A DNA stretch of 64,000 nucleotides from Micromonospora haikouensis (lineage in GTDB: Bacteria > Actinomycetota > Actinomycetes > Mycobacteriales > Micromonosporaceae), in NCBI RefSeq assembly GCF_900091595.1, contig NZ_FMCW01000004.1, forward strand, positions 1 to 64,000, given 5' to 3'. Positions 25,976 to 35,809 of this stretch are shown here, one piece after another. Each line of letters opens with the position of its first letter. The stretch's first letter is position 1. A program made the translations under genes and the position numbers. The notes beneath the pieces were generated by a model. The model made no database searches. It worked only from the letters and a program-made list of their open reading frames with translations, and was not told the origin of the DNA.

Positions 25976-27097
25976 ATGGCCGGACAGACGGGTACCGGAC
26001 GGCGGCGGTGGCGGGTGGGGCTGGCCGTCGTCGCGGCGGCCGTCGTGCTGGCGGTCGGCGGCACGGTGGCGGCCCGGCTGGTCGCCGACCGGCAGACCGA
26101 ACGCGGGGCGGGGCGGGTCACCGCCGCGCCCACCCCCACGCCGTCGCCGACACCGAGCCCGACCCCGCCGCCGGGGGCCGACGTCACCGGGCCGCTGAAC
26201 CTGCTGCTCGTCGGCGTGGACACCCGGGTCAGCGTGCCCGGCTGGGAGCCGCACGGCGACGCCGTGCTGGTGGCGCACGTGCCGGCGGGGCTGGACCGGG
26301 CGTACCTCTTCTCGCTGCCGCGGGACCTGCTGGTCGACATCCCGGCCTACCCGAAGGCCGGCTACTCCGGCGGGAAGACCAAGCTCACCCACGCGATGAG
26401 CTACGGCAGCCGGGTGCCTAGCAAGCCCAAGAAGCCGAGCACCGCCCAGGGGTACGAGCTGCTGCGCAGCACCGTCAGCGGCTACACCGGGCTGCGCTTC
26501 GACGCCGGCGCCGTGGTCACCTTCACCGGCTTCGAGAAGCTGGTGGACGCCGTCGGCGGGGTCGACCTCTACGTCGACCAGCGGACCGTCTCGCTGCACC
26601 GGCGGCCGGACGGCCGGCACCGCGAGGCCGCGCCGGGCGGCGGCGGCTACGTCGGCCCGCAGATGGTCTACGAGAAGGGCGAGCGGCACCTCAACGGCTG
26701 GCAGGCGCTGGACTACGCCCGGCAGCGCTACGGCCTGAAGAACGGGGACTACGACCGGCAGCGCCACCAGCAGCAGCTCATCCGGGCCATCGTGGCGAAG
26801 ATGCAGTCCGAGAGCCTGCCCCGGCAGCCCGACCGGGTCGAGCAGGTCGTCGGGGCGCTCGGCGACACCCTCCGCTACGCCGGCGGGCCACGCATCGTCG
26901 ACCTCGCGTACGCCCTCGGCGGGCTGCCCGCCGACCGGCTCGTCCTCGTCGGCCTGCCCGGCGAGGGGGTGGGCAAGGGCAGCGGCTACCGCGGCGAACA
27001 GCTCAAGCCGGTCGGCCGGCAGTTCCTCACCGCGCTCAAGGAGGGCCGGGCCGAGCAGTACCTGGCCGACCACCCGGAGCTGGTGGTGAAGAACTAG
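25976..27097 (+). CDS. LytR-CpsA-Psr (LCP) family cell-wall ligase
   Basis: A 373-residue membrane-anchored enzyme of the class that attaches glycopolymers to peptidoglycan from lipid carriers. It has one N-terminal helix (RVGLAVVAAAVVLAVGGTVA), a Thr/Pro linker and the LCP domain with LNLLLVGVDTR, GDAVLVAHVP and LFSLPRDLLVDIPAY. The later signature is HLNGWQALDYARQRYGLKNG followed by DYDRQRHQQQLIRAI; its Asp and Arg residues bind pyrophosphate. The ATG at 25976 is preceded by a G-rich stretch. It is divergent from the GMC oxidoreductase and convergent with an M1 peptidase. Confidence 0.9.
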   Translation: MAGQTGTGRRRWRVGLAVVAAAVVLAVGGTVAARLVADRQTERGAGRVTAAPTPTPSPTPSPTPPPGADVTGPLNLLLVGVDTRVSVPGWEPHGDAVLVAHVPAGLDRAYLFSLPRDLLVDIPAYPKAGYSGGKTKLTHAMSYGSRVPSKPKKPSTAQGYELLRSTVSGYTGLRFDAGAVVTFTGFEKLVDAVGGVDLYVDQRTVSLHRRPDGRHREAAPGGGGYVGPQMVYEKGERHLNGWQALDYARQRYGLKNGDYDRQRHQQQLIRAIVAKMQSESLPRQPDRVEQVVGALGDTLRYAGGPRIVDLAYALGGLPADRLVLVGLPGEGVGKGSGYRGEQLKPVGRQFLTALKEGRAEQYLADHPELVVKN

Positions 27098-27150
27098 GCC
27101 CGGCGAGAGGCCGAGCGCCGTCCGGGTAGCGGCGGGCGACGCGCCGGGGG

Positions 27151-28608
27151 TCAGCGGGCCGTGGGGCGTTCCGGCTGCTCGGTGCCGTAGAGCCAGGCGT
27201 CGAAGAGCGCGTCGAGCTGCCTGCCGGAGACCTGCTCGGCGTGGGCGACGAAGTCGGCGGTGGTGACGTTGCCGTCGCGCCGGTCGGCCGCCCAGCCCCG
27301 GACGATCCGGAAGAACGCCTCGTCGCCGACGGTGGTGCGCAGCGCGTGCACGGTCATCGCGCCCCGCTGGTAGACGGAGTCGCCGAACAGGTTCGCCGCC
27401 CCCGGCCGGCCGGGCGGCGTCCGCCACACCGACGCCGACGCGCCGACGTACTCCCCGTCGAACGACTGCTGCACCGTCCGGCCGCCGTCGTGCTCCAGCC
27501 AGAGCCATTCGGCGTACGTGGCGAAGCCCTCGTTGAGCCAGATGTCGCTCCACCGGGCCAGCGAGACGCTGTCGCCGAACCACTGGTGGGCCAGCTCGTG
27601 GGCGACCACCCCGCTGTTCTCGCCGCGGCGGAAGAAGTTGGCCGAGTAGACCGGGCGGCTCTGCGTCTCCAGGGCGAACCTGATGCCCGGATCGTCGACG
27701 ACCACCCCGCCGTACGACCCGAACGGGTACGGCCCGAACACGCCTTCGAGGTAGTCGGCCACCTCGACGGTGCGGGCGATCGAGGCGTCCGCCGCGCCCT
27801 CGGGCAGCCCGGTGGTGACCGCGCTGAACACCGGCCGTCCCTTGTGTTCGGCGCGGGTCACCCGGAAGTTGCCGATGGCCACCATGCTCAGGTAGCTGGC
27901 CATCGGGGACCGCTCGGCCCACTTCCAGGTGGTCCAGCCGGCGCGGGTGGTCTTGCCCACCGGCACCCCGTTGCTGACGGCGGTCAGCCCCTCCGGGACG
28001 GTGATCTCGAAGTCGTAGGCGGCCTTGTCGGCGGGGTGGTCGTTGACCGGGAACCAGGTGCTCGCCGACTCGGGCTGGCCGAGGGCCACCGCGCCGTCGG
28101 AGGTGTGCCGGAAGCCGCCCTCGCCGAGCGCCTCGTTGGTCAGCGGCTTCGGCGAGCCCTCGTACCGGATCTCGGCGGTGAAGCCGTTGCCGGAGGTCAG
28201 GCCGGCGGCGGGGGTGACGACCAGCTCGTCGCCGTCGCGGGCGTGCCGGGCCGGGACGCCGTCGACCGTCACCCCGCGCACGGTGAGCCCGGCCAGGTCC
28301 AGGTTGAACGCGGACAGGCTCGCGGTGGCCGTGGCCTGCACGGTGGTGGTGCCGGTGAGGCGGTCCGTCGCCGGGTCGTAGCGGACCTTCACCACGTACC
28401 GGGTCACGTCGTACCCGCCGTTGCCGTACCGGGGGAAGTACTCGTCGCCCAGCCCGGCCGCGCCGGGCGTGAACTGCCGCGACCCCGTCGGCGACGGGGT
28501 GGCCTCCCGGGCGGCCGGCTCGGGCGTCGAGGAGCAGGCGGCCAGCCCGAGCGCGCCGGCCAACAGCAGCCCGGTGCGCAGGCGCAGGCCCCACAGGCGC
28601 AGCGTCAT
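27151..28608 (-). CDS. M1-family zinc metallopeptidase, lipoprotein, paralogue 1
   Basis: A 485-residue extracellular aminopeptidase-like protein. The signal LLLAGALGLAACSS gives a lipobox Cys at about residue 25. An N-terminal beta domain (YDVTRYVVKVRYDPATDRLT) precedes the thermolysin-like catalytic domain, with HELAHQWFGD (HExxH) and the third zinc ligand in LNEGFATYAEW. It lacks the large C-terminal domain of ERAP-like members, as short bacterial M1 proteins do. The ATG at 28608 follows GGGAGG by 9 bases. It shares long identical DNA with the next gene. Confidence 0.9.
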   Translation of the reverse strand: MTLRLWGLRLRTGLLLAGALGLAACSSTPEPAAREATPSPTGSRQFTPGAAGLGDEYFPRYGNGGYDVTRYVVKVRYDPATDRLTGTTTVQATATASLSAFNLDLAGLTVRGVTVDGVPARHARDGDELVVTPAAGLTSGNGFTAEIRYEGSPKPLTNEALGEGGFRHTSDGAVALGQPESASTWFPVNDHPADKAAYDFEITVPEGLTAVSNGVPVGKTTRAGWTTWKWAERSPMASYLSMVAIGNFRVTRAEHKGRPVFSAVTTGLPEGAADASIARTVEVADYLEGVFGPYPFGSYGGVVVDDPGIRFALETQSRPVYSANFFRRGENSGVVAHELAHQWFGDSVSLARWSDIWLNEGFATYAEWLWLEHDGGRTVQQSFDGEYVGASASVWRTPPGRPGAANLFGDSVYQRGAMTVHALRTTVGDEAFFRIVRGWAADRRDGNVTTADFVAHAEQVSGRQLDALFDAWLYGTEQPERPTAR

Positions 28609-28781
28609 CGCGTCGTCCCTCCCGGCGGAGGCCCCCGGCCCGGCGGCGGCCCTCGGCCCGCCCGGCCGGCCCGGCTCGTCCGGGCCGCTCCACCCGCGGC
28701 AGCCTACCGAGCGCGGGCGCGACTCGGGGTGGCGCGGGCGCGGCGGGCCACCGGGCCGGCGGCCCCGGGTGCCGGCGCCGC

Positions 28782-30197
28782 TCAGGGCAGCGCGGGCGCG
28801 GTGCCGCCGACGAGCCAGGCGTCGAGCAGCGCGCCCAGCCGCCGGCCGGCGACCCGCTCGGCGAGGGCGACGAAGTCCGCCGTGGTGGCGTTGCCGCCGC
28901 GCCGCTCGGTGGTCCAGGCGCGCAGGACCCGGAAGAAGACGTCGTCGCCGAGGGTCCGCCGCAGCGCGTGCACCGCGAGGGCGCCCCGCTGGTAGACGGC
29001 GTCGCCGAACATGTTCGCCCGGCCCGGGTCGACCGACGGCTGCGACCAGTCCGTCGCGGCGTAGCGGGCCGCGACGGTCTGCTCGACGGTCCGGCCGCCG
29101 TCGTGCTCCAGCCAGAGCCATTCGGCGTACGTGGCGAAGCCCTCGTTGAGCCAGATGTCGCTCCACCGGGCCAGCGAGACGCTGTCGCCGAACCACTGGT
29201 GGGCCAGCTCATGGGCGACGACCCCGGTGTCGGGGCGGCCGGAGCGGAAGAAGCCCGGCCCGTAGACCGGGCGGGACTGGGTCTCCAGGGCGTACGAGAT
29301 GCGGCCCTCGGCGAGCGCGATCCCGCCGTACGACTCGAACGGGTACGGCCCGAAGCGGTCGGCGAGGAAGTCGACGACCTCGCCGGTGCGGGCCAGCGAG
29401 GCGGCGGCCGGCCCGTCGGCGGGCAGGCTCGCCGCGACGGCCGTGACCATCGGCTTGCCCTGGTGGGTGCCGGTCGTGACCCGGTAGTCGCCGATCACCA
29501 GCGTGCTCAGGTAGCTGGCCATCGGGGACCGCTCGGCCCAGCGCCAGGTGGTCCAGCCGCCGGCGCTGGTGCGCCCCACCGGCACGCCGTTGCCGAGCGC
29601 GGCCAGCCCGTCGGGGACGGTCACCTCGACGTCGTAGGTGGCCTTGTCGGACGGGTGGTCGTTGACCGGGTACCAGGTGCTCGCCGAGTCGGGCTGGCCG
29701 AGCGCGACCGCGCCGTCGGCGGTGGCGAGGAAGCCGCCGAGGCCCAGCGTGCTGCTCTCGACCGGCTGCGGCACCCCCGCGTACTCCACGTCGACGGTGA
29801 ACCGGGCGCCCCGGGCCAGGCCGCGCGCCGGGGTAACCACCAGTTCCTCGCCCTCGCGGGCGTGCCCGGCCTTCGCGCCGTCGACGCGGACCGCGCCGAC
29901 GGTCAGGCCGGACAGGTCCAGGTTGAACCGGGACAGCCCGGCCGTCGCGGTGGCCGTGATCGTGGCGTGCCCGGTGAGCCGGTCGTCGGCGGGGTCGTAG
30001 CGGACCCGCAGCCGGTACGCGGCCACGTCGTAGCCGCCGTTGCCGCGCCCGGGGACGTACGGGTCGCCCGCGTCGGCCGCCCCACGGCGGGCGCGGTCGG
30101 CGTCGGGCGGCGTCCCCGTGCAGGCGGCGAGGGCGCCCACGACGAGGCAGGCGGCCAGGGCGGCGCGGCCGACCGGTCGTCTTCCTGTGCGGACCAT
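28782..30197 (-). CDS. M1-family zinc metallopeptidase, lipoprotein, paralogue 2
   Basis: A 471-residue paralogue of the neighbouring gene, in the same orientation. The signal ACLVVGALAACTG marks a lipoprotein. The substrate-side beta domain and catalytic motifs HELAHQWFGD and LNEGFATYAEW are all present, so both copies should be active. Start ATG 30197 follows GAGGGAGAG. The catalytic segment is identical in DNA to that of paralogue 1 over 122 bases, while flanking regions differ widely. The two are probably products of a tandem duplication. Confidence 0.9.
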   Translation of the reverse strand: MVRTGRRPVGRAALAACLVVGALAACTGTPPDADRARRGAADAGDPYVPGRGNGGYDVAAYRLRVRYDPADDRLTGHATITATATAGLSRFNLDLSGLTVGAVRVDGAKAGHAREGEELVVTPARGLARGARFTVDVEYAGVPQPVESSTLGLGGFLATADGAVALGQPDSASTWYPVNDHPSDKATYDVEVTVPDGLAALGNGVPVGRTSAGGWTTWRWAERSPMASYLSTLVIGDYRVTTGTHQGKPMVTAVAASLPADGPAAASLARTGEVVDFLADRFGPYPFESYGGIALAEGRISYALETQSRPVYGPGFFRSGRPDTGVVAHELAHQWFGDSVSLARWSDIWLNEGFATYAEWLWLEHDGGRTVEQTVAARYAATDWSQPSVDPGRANMFGDAVYQRGALAVHALRRTLGDDVFFRVLRAWTTERRGGNATTADFVALAERVAGRRLGALLDAWLVGGTAPALP

Positions 30198-30293
30198 CGC
30201 TCTCCCTCGCCTGTCGGGGGCGAGCCTAGCCCACGCCGGCCGACAGAAGCGTCTATAACCGGCAATAGGCCCACAATCGACCCCGCCCGACGC

Positions 30294-30329
30294 GAACGGC
30301 CCCGCCGCTCTCCCGCGGCGGGGCCGTTC
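30294..30329. terminator. Terminator after guaB3
   Basis: GAACGGCCCCGCCGC (30294-30308), a 6-base loop and the complement GCGGCGGGGCCGTTC (30315-30329) form a perfect 15-base stem 34 bases beyond the guaB3 stop on the minus strand. There is no strong U run, as is common in actinobacteria. Confidence 0.75.
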
Positions 30330-30362
30330 CCCGTGCTCTTCCGGGTCGCCCCGGAGCCAGGG

Positions 30363-31481
30363 TCAGCGGTCGAGGACCAGGCCGACCTTCTGGAACTCCT
30401 TGAGGTCGCGGTAACCGCACTTGGCCATCGCCCGGCGCAGCCCACCGAACAGGTTGAGCTGGCCGTCCGGCTCGTCGGCCGGGCCGAACAGCAGCCGCTC
30501 CATCTCCCCGAGCGGCTCGCCGGCCACCTCGAACGCGCCGCGCGGCAGCGACGGGTGGCTGGCCGCCGAGTGCCACCACGCGCCGCCGGCCGGGGCCTCC
30601 GCGCACAGCGACAGCGGCTCGCCGAGCATCACCGCGTCCGCGCCGCAGCCCAGCGCCTTGGCGATGTCGCCGGAGGTCTGGATGTCGCCGTCGGCGATCA
30701 GGTGCACGTACCGGCCGCCGGTCTCGTCGAGGTAGTCGCGGCGGGCCGCGGCGGCGTCGGCGATCGCGGTGGCCATCGGCACCCGGATGCCCAGCACCGA
30801 CTCGGTGGTCGACCAGCCGTCGCCACCGATGCCGACGATCACGCCGGCCGCGCCGGTGCGCATCAGGTGCAGCGCCGTCTTGTAGTCGGTGCAGCCGCCG
30901 ACGATGACCGGCAGGTCGAGGTCGGCGATGAACTCCTTGAGGTTGAGCGGCTCGTCGGTGGTGGAGACGTGCTCCGCCGAGACGATGGTGCCCTGGATGA
31001 CCAGGATGTCCACGCCCGCGTCGAGGATCACCGGCGCCAGCGCCAGGGTGTGCTGCGGGGAGACCCGCACGGCCACCGTGCCGCCGCCGGCCCGCAGCTC
31101 GCGGACCCGCTCGGCGATGAGGTCCGGGCGGATCGGCTCGGCGTACACCTCCTGGAGCCGCTTGGTGGCGCGGGCGTCCTCGCCGAGGCCCGACAGCTCC
31201 TCCAGGATCTTGGTCGGGTTCTCGTACCGGGTCCACAGGCCCTCGACGTTGAGCACGCCCAGCCCGCCGAGCTGGCCGAGCCGCACGGCGGACGCCGGGC
31301 TCATCGTCGCGTCCGAGGGGTGCCCCACGCAGGGGATGCCGAACTGGTACGCGTCAAGCTGCCAGGCGGTGGAGACGTCGTCGACGTCCCGGGTGCGGCG
31401 GCTCGGCACGATGGCGATGTCGTCCAGGTGGTAACCGCGCTGCGCGGTCTTGCCCAGGCCGATCTCGACCACGTCACGCAT
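30363..31481 (-). CDS. guaB3: GuaB3-family IMP dehydrogenase-related protein
   Basis: A 372-residue TIM-barrel protein of the actinobacterial GuaB3 group. It shows MRDVVEIGLGKTAQRGYHLD and then DIAIVPSRRTRD, VGIGGDGWSTTESVLGI and a [20 protein letters not shown] phosphate-binding segment. It lacks CBS domains. As I recall the family, members act in guanine nucleotide metabolism as GMP reductase-like enzymes. It lies 34 bases downstream of guaB and is surely cotranscribed. The start codon is ATG with TGGAG upstream. Confidence 0.93.
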   Translation of the reverse strand: MRDVVEIGLGKTAQRGYHLDDIAIVPSRRTRDVDDVSTAWQLDAYQFGIPCVGHPSDATMSPASAVRLGQLGGLGVLNVEGLWTRYENPTKILEELSGLGEDARATKRLQEVYAEPIRPDLIAERVRELRAGGGTVAVRVSPQHTLALAPVILDAGVDILVIQGTIVSAEHVSTTDEPLNLKEFIADLDLPVIVGGCTDYKTALHLMRTGAAGVIVGIGGDGWSTTESVLGIRVPMATAIADAAAARRDYLDETGGRYVHLIADGDIQTSGDIAKALGCGADAVMLGEPLSLCAEAPAGGAWWHSAASHPSLPRGAFEVAGEPLGEMERLLFGPADEPDGQLNLFGGLRRAMAKCGYRDLKEFQKVGLVLDR

Positions 31482-31515
31482 GGTGGCTCCAGGTGGTGTC
31501 GGGGTGGTGGTGGGG

Positions 31516-33159
<1,644 letters not shown>

Positions 33160-33311
33160 TCAGTGTCATCGTACCCATCGGCCCAGGCCGGCCCCGCCGG
33201 TGCCGGGCCGGTGGACGACGCTGCGTGACGTTCACCCCCGCCGGGGCCGACGCGGGGTGACCGGCCGGACGGGGGCGGGCGTCCGGCCGGCGCGGGGTCT
33301 ACGGTGAGGGG

Positions 33312-33716
33312 GTGCACGACGAGCCCATCGACCCGTTCAACGGCGACCCGGCCGATCCGGCGGCGGAGCTGCACGACCCGGCGGACGACGACACGCTCGA
33401 CCCGCTGACCGAGGTCGAGCGGCAGGACGTGCTGGAGGACCTGGCCGACCTGGAGATCTACCAGGCCCTGCTGGCCCCCGTCGGCGTGCGCGGGCTGGTC
33501 ATCGAGTGCGAGGACTGCCGCGAGCCGCACTACTTCGACTGGGACCTGCTGCGGGGCAACCTGCGCCACCTGCTCAGCTCCGGCCGCCCCCGCGTGCACG
33601 AACCGGCCTACGACCCGGATCCGGACCACTACGTCACGTGGGACTACGCCCGGGGCTACGCCGACGGTGTGCACGACACCCTCACCGAGGGCACCGACGA
33701 CGACCCGACCCCCTAG
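33312..33716 (+). CDS. DUF5319-family protein
   Basis: A 134-residue acidic cytoplasmic protein. The N-terminal 50 residues are Asp/Glu-rich (PADPAAELHDPADDDTLDPL). The core has GVRGLVIECEDCREPHYFDW, with a Cys pair, and VTWDYARGYADGVHD. I recognise it as DUF5319, a conserved actinobacterial family found beside guaB. The function is unknown. A TACGGT hexamer ends 6 bases before the GTG start, suggesting a leaderless transcript. Confidence 0.8.
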   Translation: MHDEPIDPFNGDPADPAAELHDPADDDTLDPLTEVERQDVLEDLADLEIYQALLAPVGVRGLVIECEDCREPHYFDWDLLRGNLRHLLSSGRPRVHEPAYDPDPDHYVTWDYARGYADGVHDTLTEGTDDDPTP

Positions 33717-34247
33717 GGTCCCCGTCACCACACCCCCACCGCGCGGCCGTCCGCTGCGTCGCCACGTCTGCGCGCCACCCGGCTCCCGCGCGGCACCTAC
33801 GCGGCACCCGGACCCGACACCCGAACCCCCGTCGAAGACTTTCCGTCACGATCGCCGGGGCGGGCCACCGCAGCCCGCCACTTGACTCTGGGTAAGGGTC
33901 GCCGGACTCCCCCACACATCGCCCCCTCCCTTTGCTCTGCACCCACCCACGCATCACCGGCACTGAGCTGGCAATACGCCAATCGCGCACGGCACGCACC
34001 CGCCACGGCCGCATACCCAGCGTGGGACGTTGCGTATCCGGGTGCAGAGCAAAGGGAGCGGTGGGGTTGGTGTTGCCGGACAGGGAGACCACGTTGTGTC
34101 ACCAGCGGGGCGAGACGGACGGCAGCGGACAGCGCCACGGCGATCGTGCACTCGCGGCCCGACGGGCCGGTCTCGCGGCTTCTGCCCAGGCCGTACCTCC
34201 TGCGGGGTGGGCGGGAAGGCGCGCGGGTGGGCGGACAGCTGGGTGGG
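33717..34247. other. Gene-free interval with a MITE-like inverted-repeat element
   Basis: About 530 bases between DUF5319 and the BldM-like gene. I see no credible coding frame. The right part holds the element at 33926-34058. The left part (33717-33900) has no structure I can name. The local base composition at 33940-34040 is less GC-rich than the flanks. Confidence 0.5.
33926..34058. repeat. 133-bp element bounded by 19-bp perfect inverted repeats
   Basis: CTCCCTTTGCTCTGCACCC (33926-33944) returns as its exact complement GGGTGCAGAGCAAAGGGAG (34040-34058), enclosing 95 bases. The inner edges show partial further pairing (ACGCATC against GATACGCAA-type bases). There is no coding capacity. 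The size and perfect termini suggest a miniature inverted-repeat element or a large transcribed hairpin. Only one copy is present here. Confidence 0.7.
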
Positions 34248-35069
34248 TCAGGTGACCAGCCCGGCGCGGAAGCCGGCGGCCACCGCGTGCGCGCGGTCCC
34301 GGGCGCCGAGCTTGCGGAACAGCCGGCGGGCGTGCGTCTTGACGGTGTCCTCCGAGACGAACAGCTCACGGCCGATCTCGGCGTTGCTCTTGCCCTCGGC
34401 CATGCCGAGCAGCACCTGGAGTTCCCGCTCCGTCAGGCCGATCGCGCTCCGGCCGCCCCTGGCCGGGGCGGGACGCTGCCCCGCCGCGGCCGGGGTCTCG
34501 CCCTCGCCGCCCGCCTCCACCTCGTCGTCGCCGCGCTGCACCGGCACCACCGGCGGTGTACCACCGGGCGGCTCCTCGGGGCCCGCCGGCCAGGCCGGGC
34601 CGGGCTTGGCCGGGGGGCGTCCGGCCGGGGCGGGGCGGGCGGGTCCGCCGACGGAGGCGGCGTCGCGGGCCGGGTCGGTCACCCGGCTGCGGGTGGCGCG
34701 GCCGGGCGCCGAGAGCAGCAGCAGCGCCTTCGCCACCGCGCTGGTCAGGTCGTGGTCGGTGCCCTGGATCAGCCCCCGGGCGCCGGCGCCGATGGTCGCG
34801 GCGGCGGCCTCGGACTCCTCCGCGCCGAGCAGCAGCACCGCGGCCTGCGGGGCGCGGGCCAGCACCCGCCGGACGAAGCCGGCGCTGTCCGGCCGGGTGA
34901 GGGCGGTGTCGGCGAGCACGACGTCCGCCGGGACCTCCGCCAGGCGCAGCATCACCTCGGGATCGGAGACGGCCGTACGAACGGCGGCGGACAGCCCTAG
35001 CCGCGCCGCCGCGGAGTTCAGTTGCTGCGCGGCGAGCGGTGTCCGAACGCACACGAGGACAGTACGCAC
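34248..35069 (-). CDS. BldM-like orphan response regulator with a degenerate receiver
   Basis: A 273-residue regulator. The C-terminal LuxR helix-turn-helix (LTERELQVLLGMAEGKSNAE, IGRELFVSEDTVKTHARRLF, then a KLGARDRAHAVA segment) closely matches my recollection of Streptomyces BldM. The receiver keeps a possible Asp in VVLADTALT but has VLVCVRTP where the acidic pair should be, so phosphorylation is unlikely. A long Pro/Gly/Ala linker (about 125-200) separates the domains. No kinase gene is adjacent. Start GTG 35069 follows a GGAGA ribosome site. It is divergent from whiD, as expected for this developmental locus. Confidence 0.82.
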   Translation of the reverse strand: MRTVLVCVRTPLAAQQLNSAAARLGLSAAVRTAVSDPEVMLRLAEVPADVVLADTALTRPDSAGFVRRVLARAPQAAVLLLGAEESEAAAATIGAGARGLIQGTDHDLTSAVAKALLLLSAPGRATRSRVTDPARDAASVGGPARPAPAGRPPAKPGPAWPAGPEEPPGGTPPVVPVQRGDDEVEAGGEGETPAAAGQRPAPARGGRSAIGLTERELQVLLGMAEGKSNAEIGRELFVSEDTVKTHARRLFRKLGARDRAHAVAAGFRAGLVT

Positions 35070-35104
35070 TGTGGTCTCCTCTCCGACCCCGAGCAGACCA
35101 TGGG

Positions 35105-35215
35105 GAGGCGGCGTCGGGTGGGCGTTCCCGGCAATCCTTCGAACTTTTCCGACAGTTAGGGCATATCAGTCAGGTTGTCCGACCTTTTCGATCACAGACG
35201 TGTGAGCGGAAGCGA
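35105..35215. promoter_or_regulatory. AT-richer divergent control region of bldM-like and whiD genes
   Basis: Between the two divergent regulators, bases 35120-35205 are clearly richer in A+T than their surroundings. They carry repeated TTTTCCGAC and TTGTCCGACC-type blocks around CATATCAGTCAGG. This is a likely site for promoters and for auto- or cross-regulation. Individual boxes are not assignable. Confidence 0.4.
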
Positions 35216-35323
35216 GGCGGGGTAACGGGGAGCCCGAGCCGGAAACGGTGCGCCAGCGCGGCCGCCGCCCGGACACCGGTCAACTGAGGATCTCCGCGGT
35301 GCCGCGCGGGAGGAGGGGTGCTG

Positions 35324-35707
35324 ATGTCGAACGTACGCAGGCTGCCCGGACCCATCGTCGACCTCTGGGACTGGCAGCGGCTCGGTGCCTGCCGGGGCCG
35401 CGACAGCGCCCAGTTCTTCCACCCCGACGGCGAACGCGGCTCCTCCCGGCTGCGCCGGGAGTCCGGCGCCAAGACGGTCTGCCGGGCCTGCCCGGTACGC
35501 GCCGAGTGCGCCGCGCACGCCCTCGCCGTCCGTGAGCCCTACGGGGTGTGGGGCGGCTTCAGCGAGGCGGAGCGGCTGCGGCTGCTCGCGGTGGGCTGGG
35601 AGGACCTGGCCGACCGCCGGCACTCCCGCGTCGACGTGGCCCGCCTGGAGGCCCGCCTGGGCCGTCCGCACAAGTCCACCGTGCCGGCGCAGCGCAGCGT
35701 CGCCTGA
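35324..35707 (+). CDS. whiD: WhiB-family iron-sulfur regulator, WhiD type
   Basis: A 127-residue Wbl protein that holds a [4Fe-4S] cluster and acts with the principal sigma factor in sporulation control. The segment LPGPIVDLWDWQRLGACRGR and FFHPDGERGSSR, with the GVWGG turn, closely match WhiD as I remember it. The four cluster cysteines are in GACRG and in VCRACPVRAEC. A C-terminal tail of about 35 basic residues exceeds the Streptomyces protein. Start ATG 35324 is preceded by GGAGGAGGGG. It neighbours the bldM-like, guaB and groESL genes, as in Streptomyces. Confidence 0.9.
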   Translation: MSNVRRLPGPIVDLWDWQRLGACRGRDSAQFFHPDGERGSSRLRRESGAKTVCRACPVRAECAAHALAVREPYGVWGGFSEAERLRLLAVGWEDLADRRHSRVDVARLEARLGRPHKSTVPAQRSVA

Positions 35708-35729
35708 CGACCGCCGCCACGCCCACCGT

Positions 35730-35759
35730 CGGGCGACCGGGACACCGGCGTGTCGCCCG
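35730..35759 (+). terminator. Possible terminator after whiD
   Basis: CGGGCGAC (35730-35737) and GTCGCCCG (35752-35759) form an 8-base perfect stem. Inside it, GACAC-CGGC-GTGTC can form a competing stem. It lies 23 bases after the whiD stop, before the convergent oxidoreductase gene. There is no U run. Confidence 0.4.
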
Positions 35760-35809
35760 CCACGCCCACGGCCGGGTGACCCGTTTGCCGGCGCGGGGCA
35801 GCCCGGCGG

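Noticed and set aside
25847..29212. A frame of more than 1100 codons on the minus strand across the GMC, LCP and M1 genes
   Set aside because: It crosses several well-supported genes in another frame and is Arg/Pro/Gly-rich without domains.
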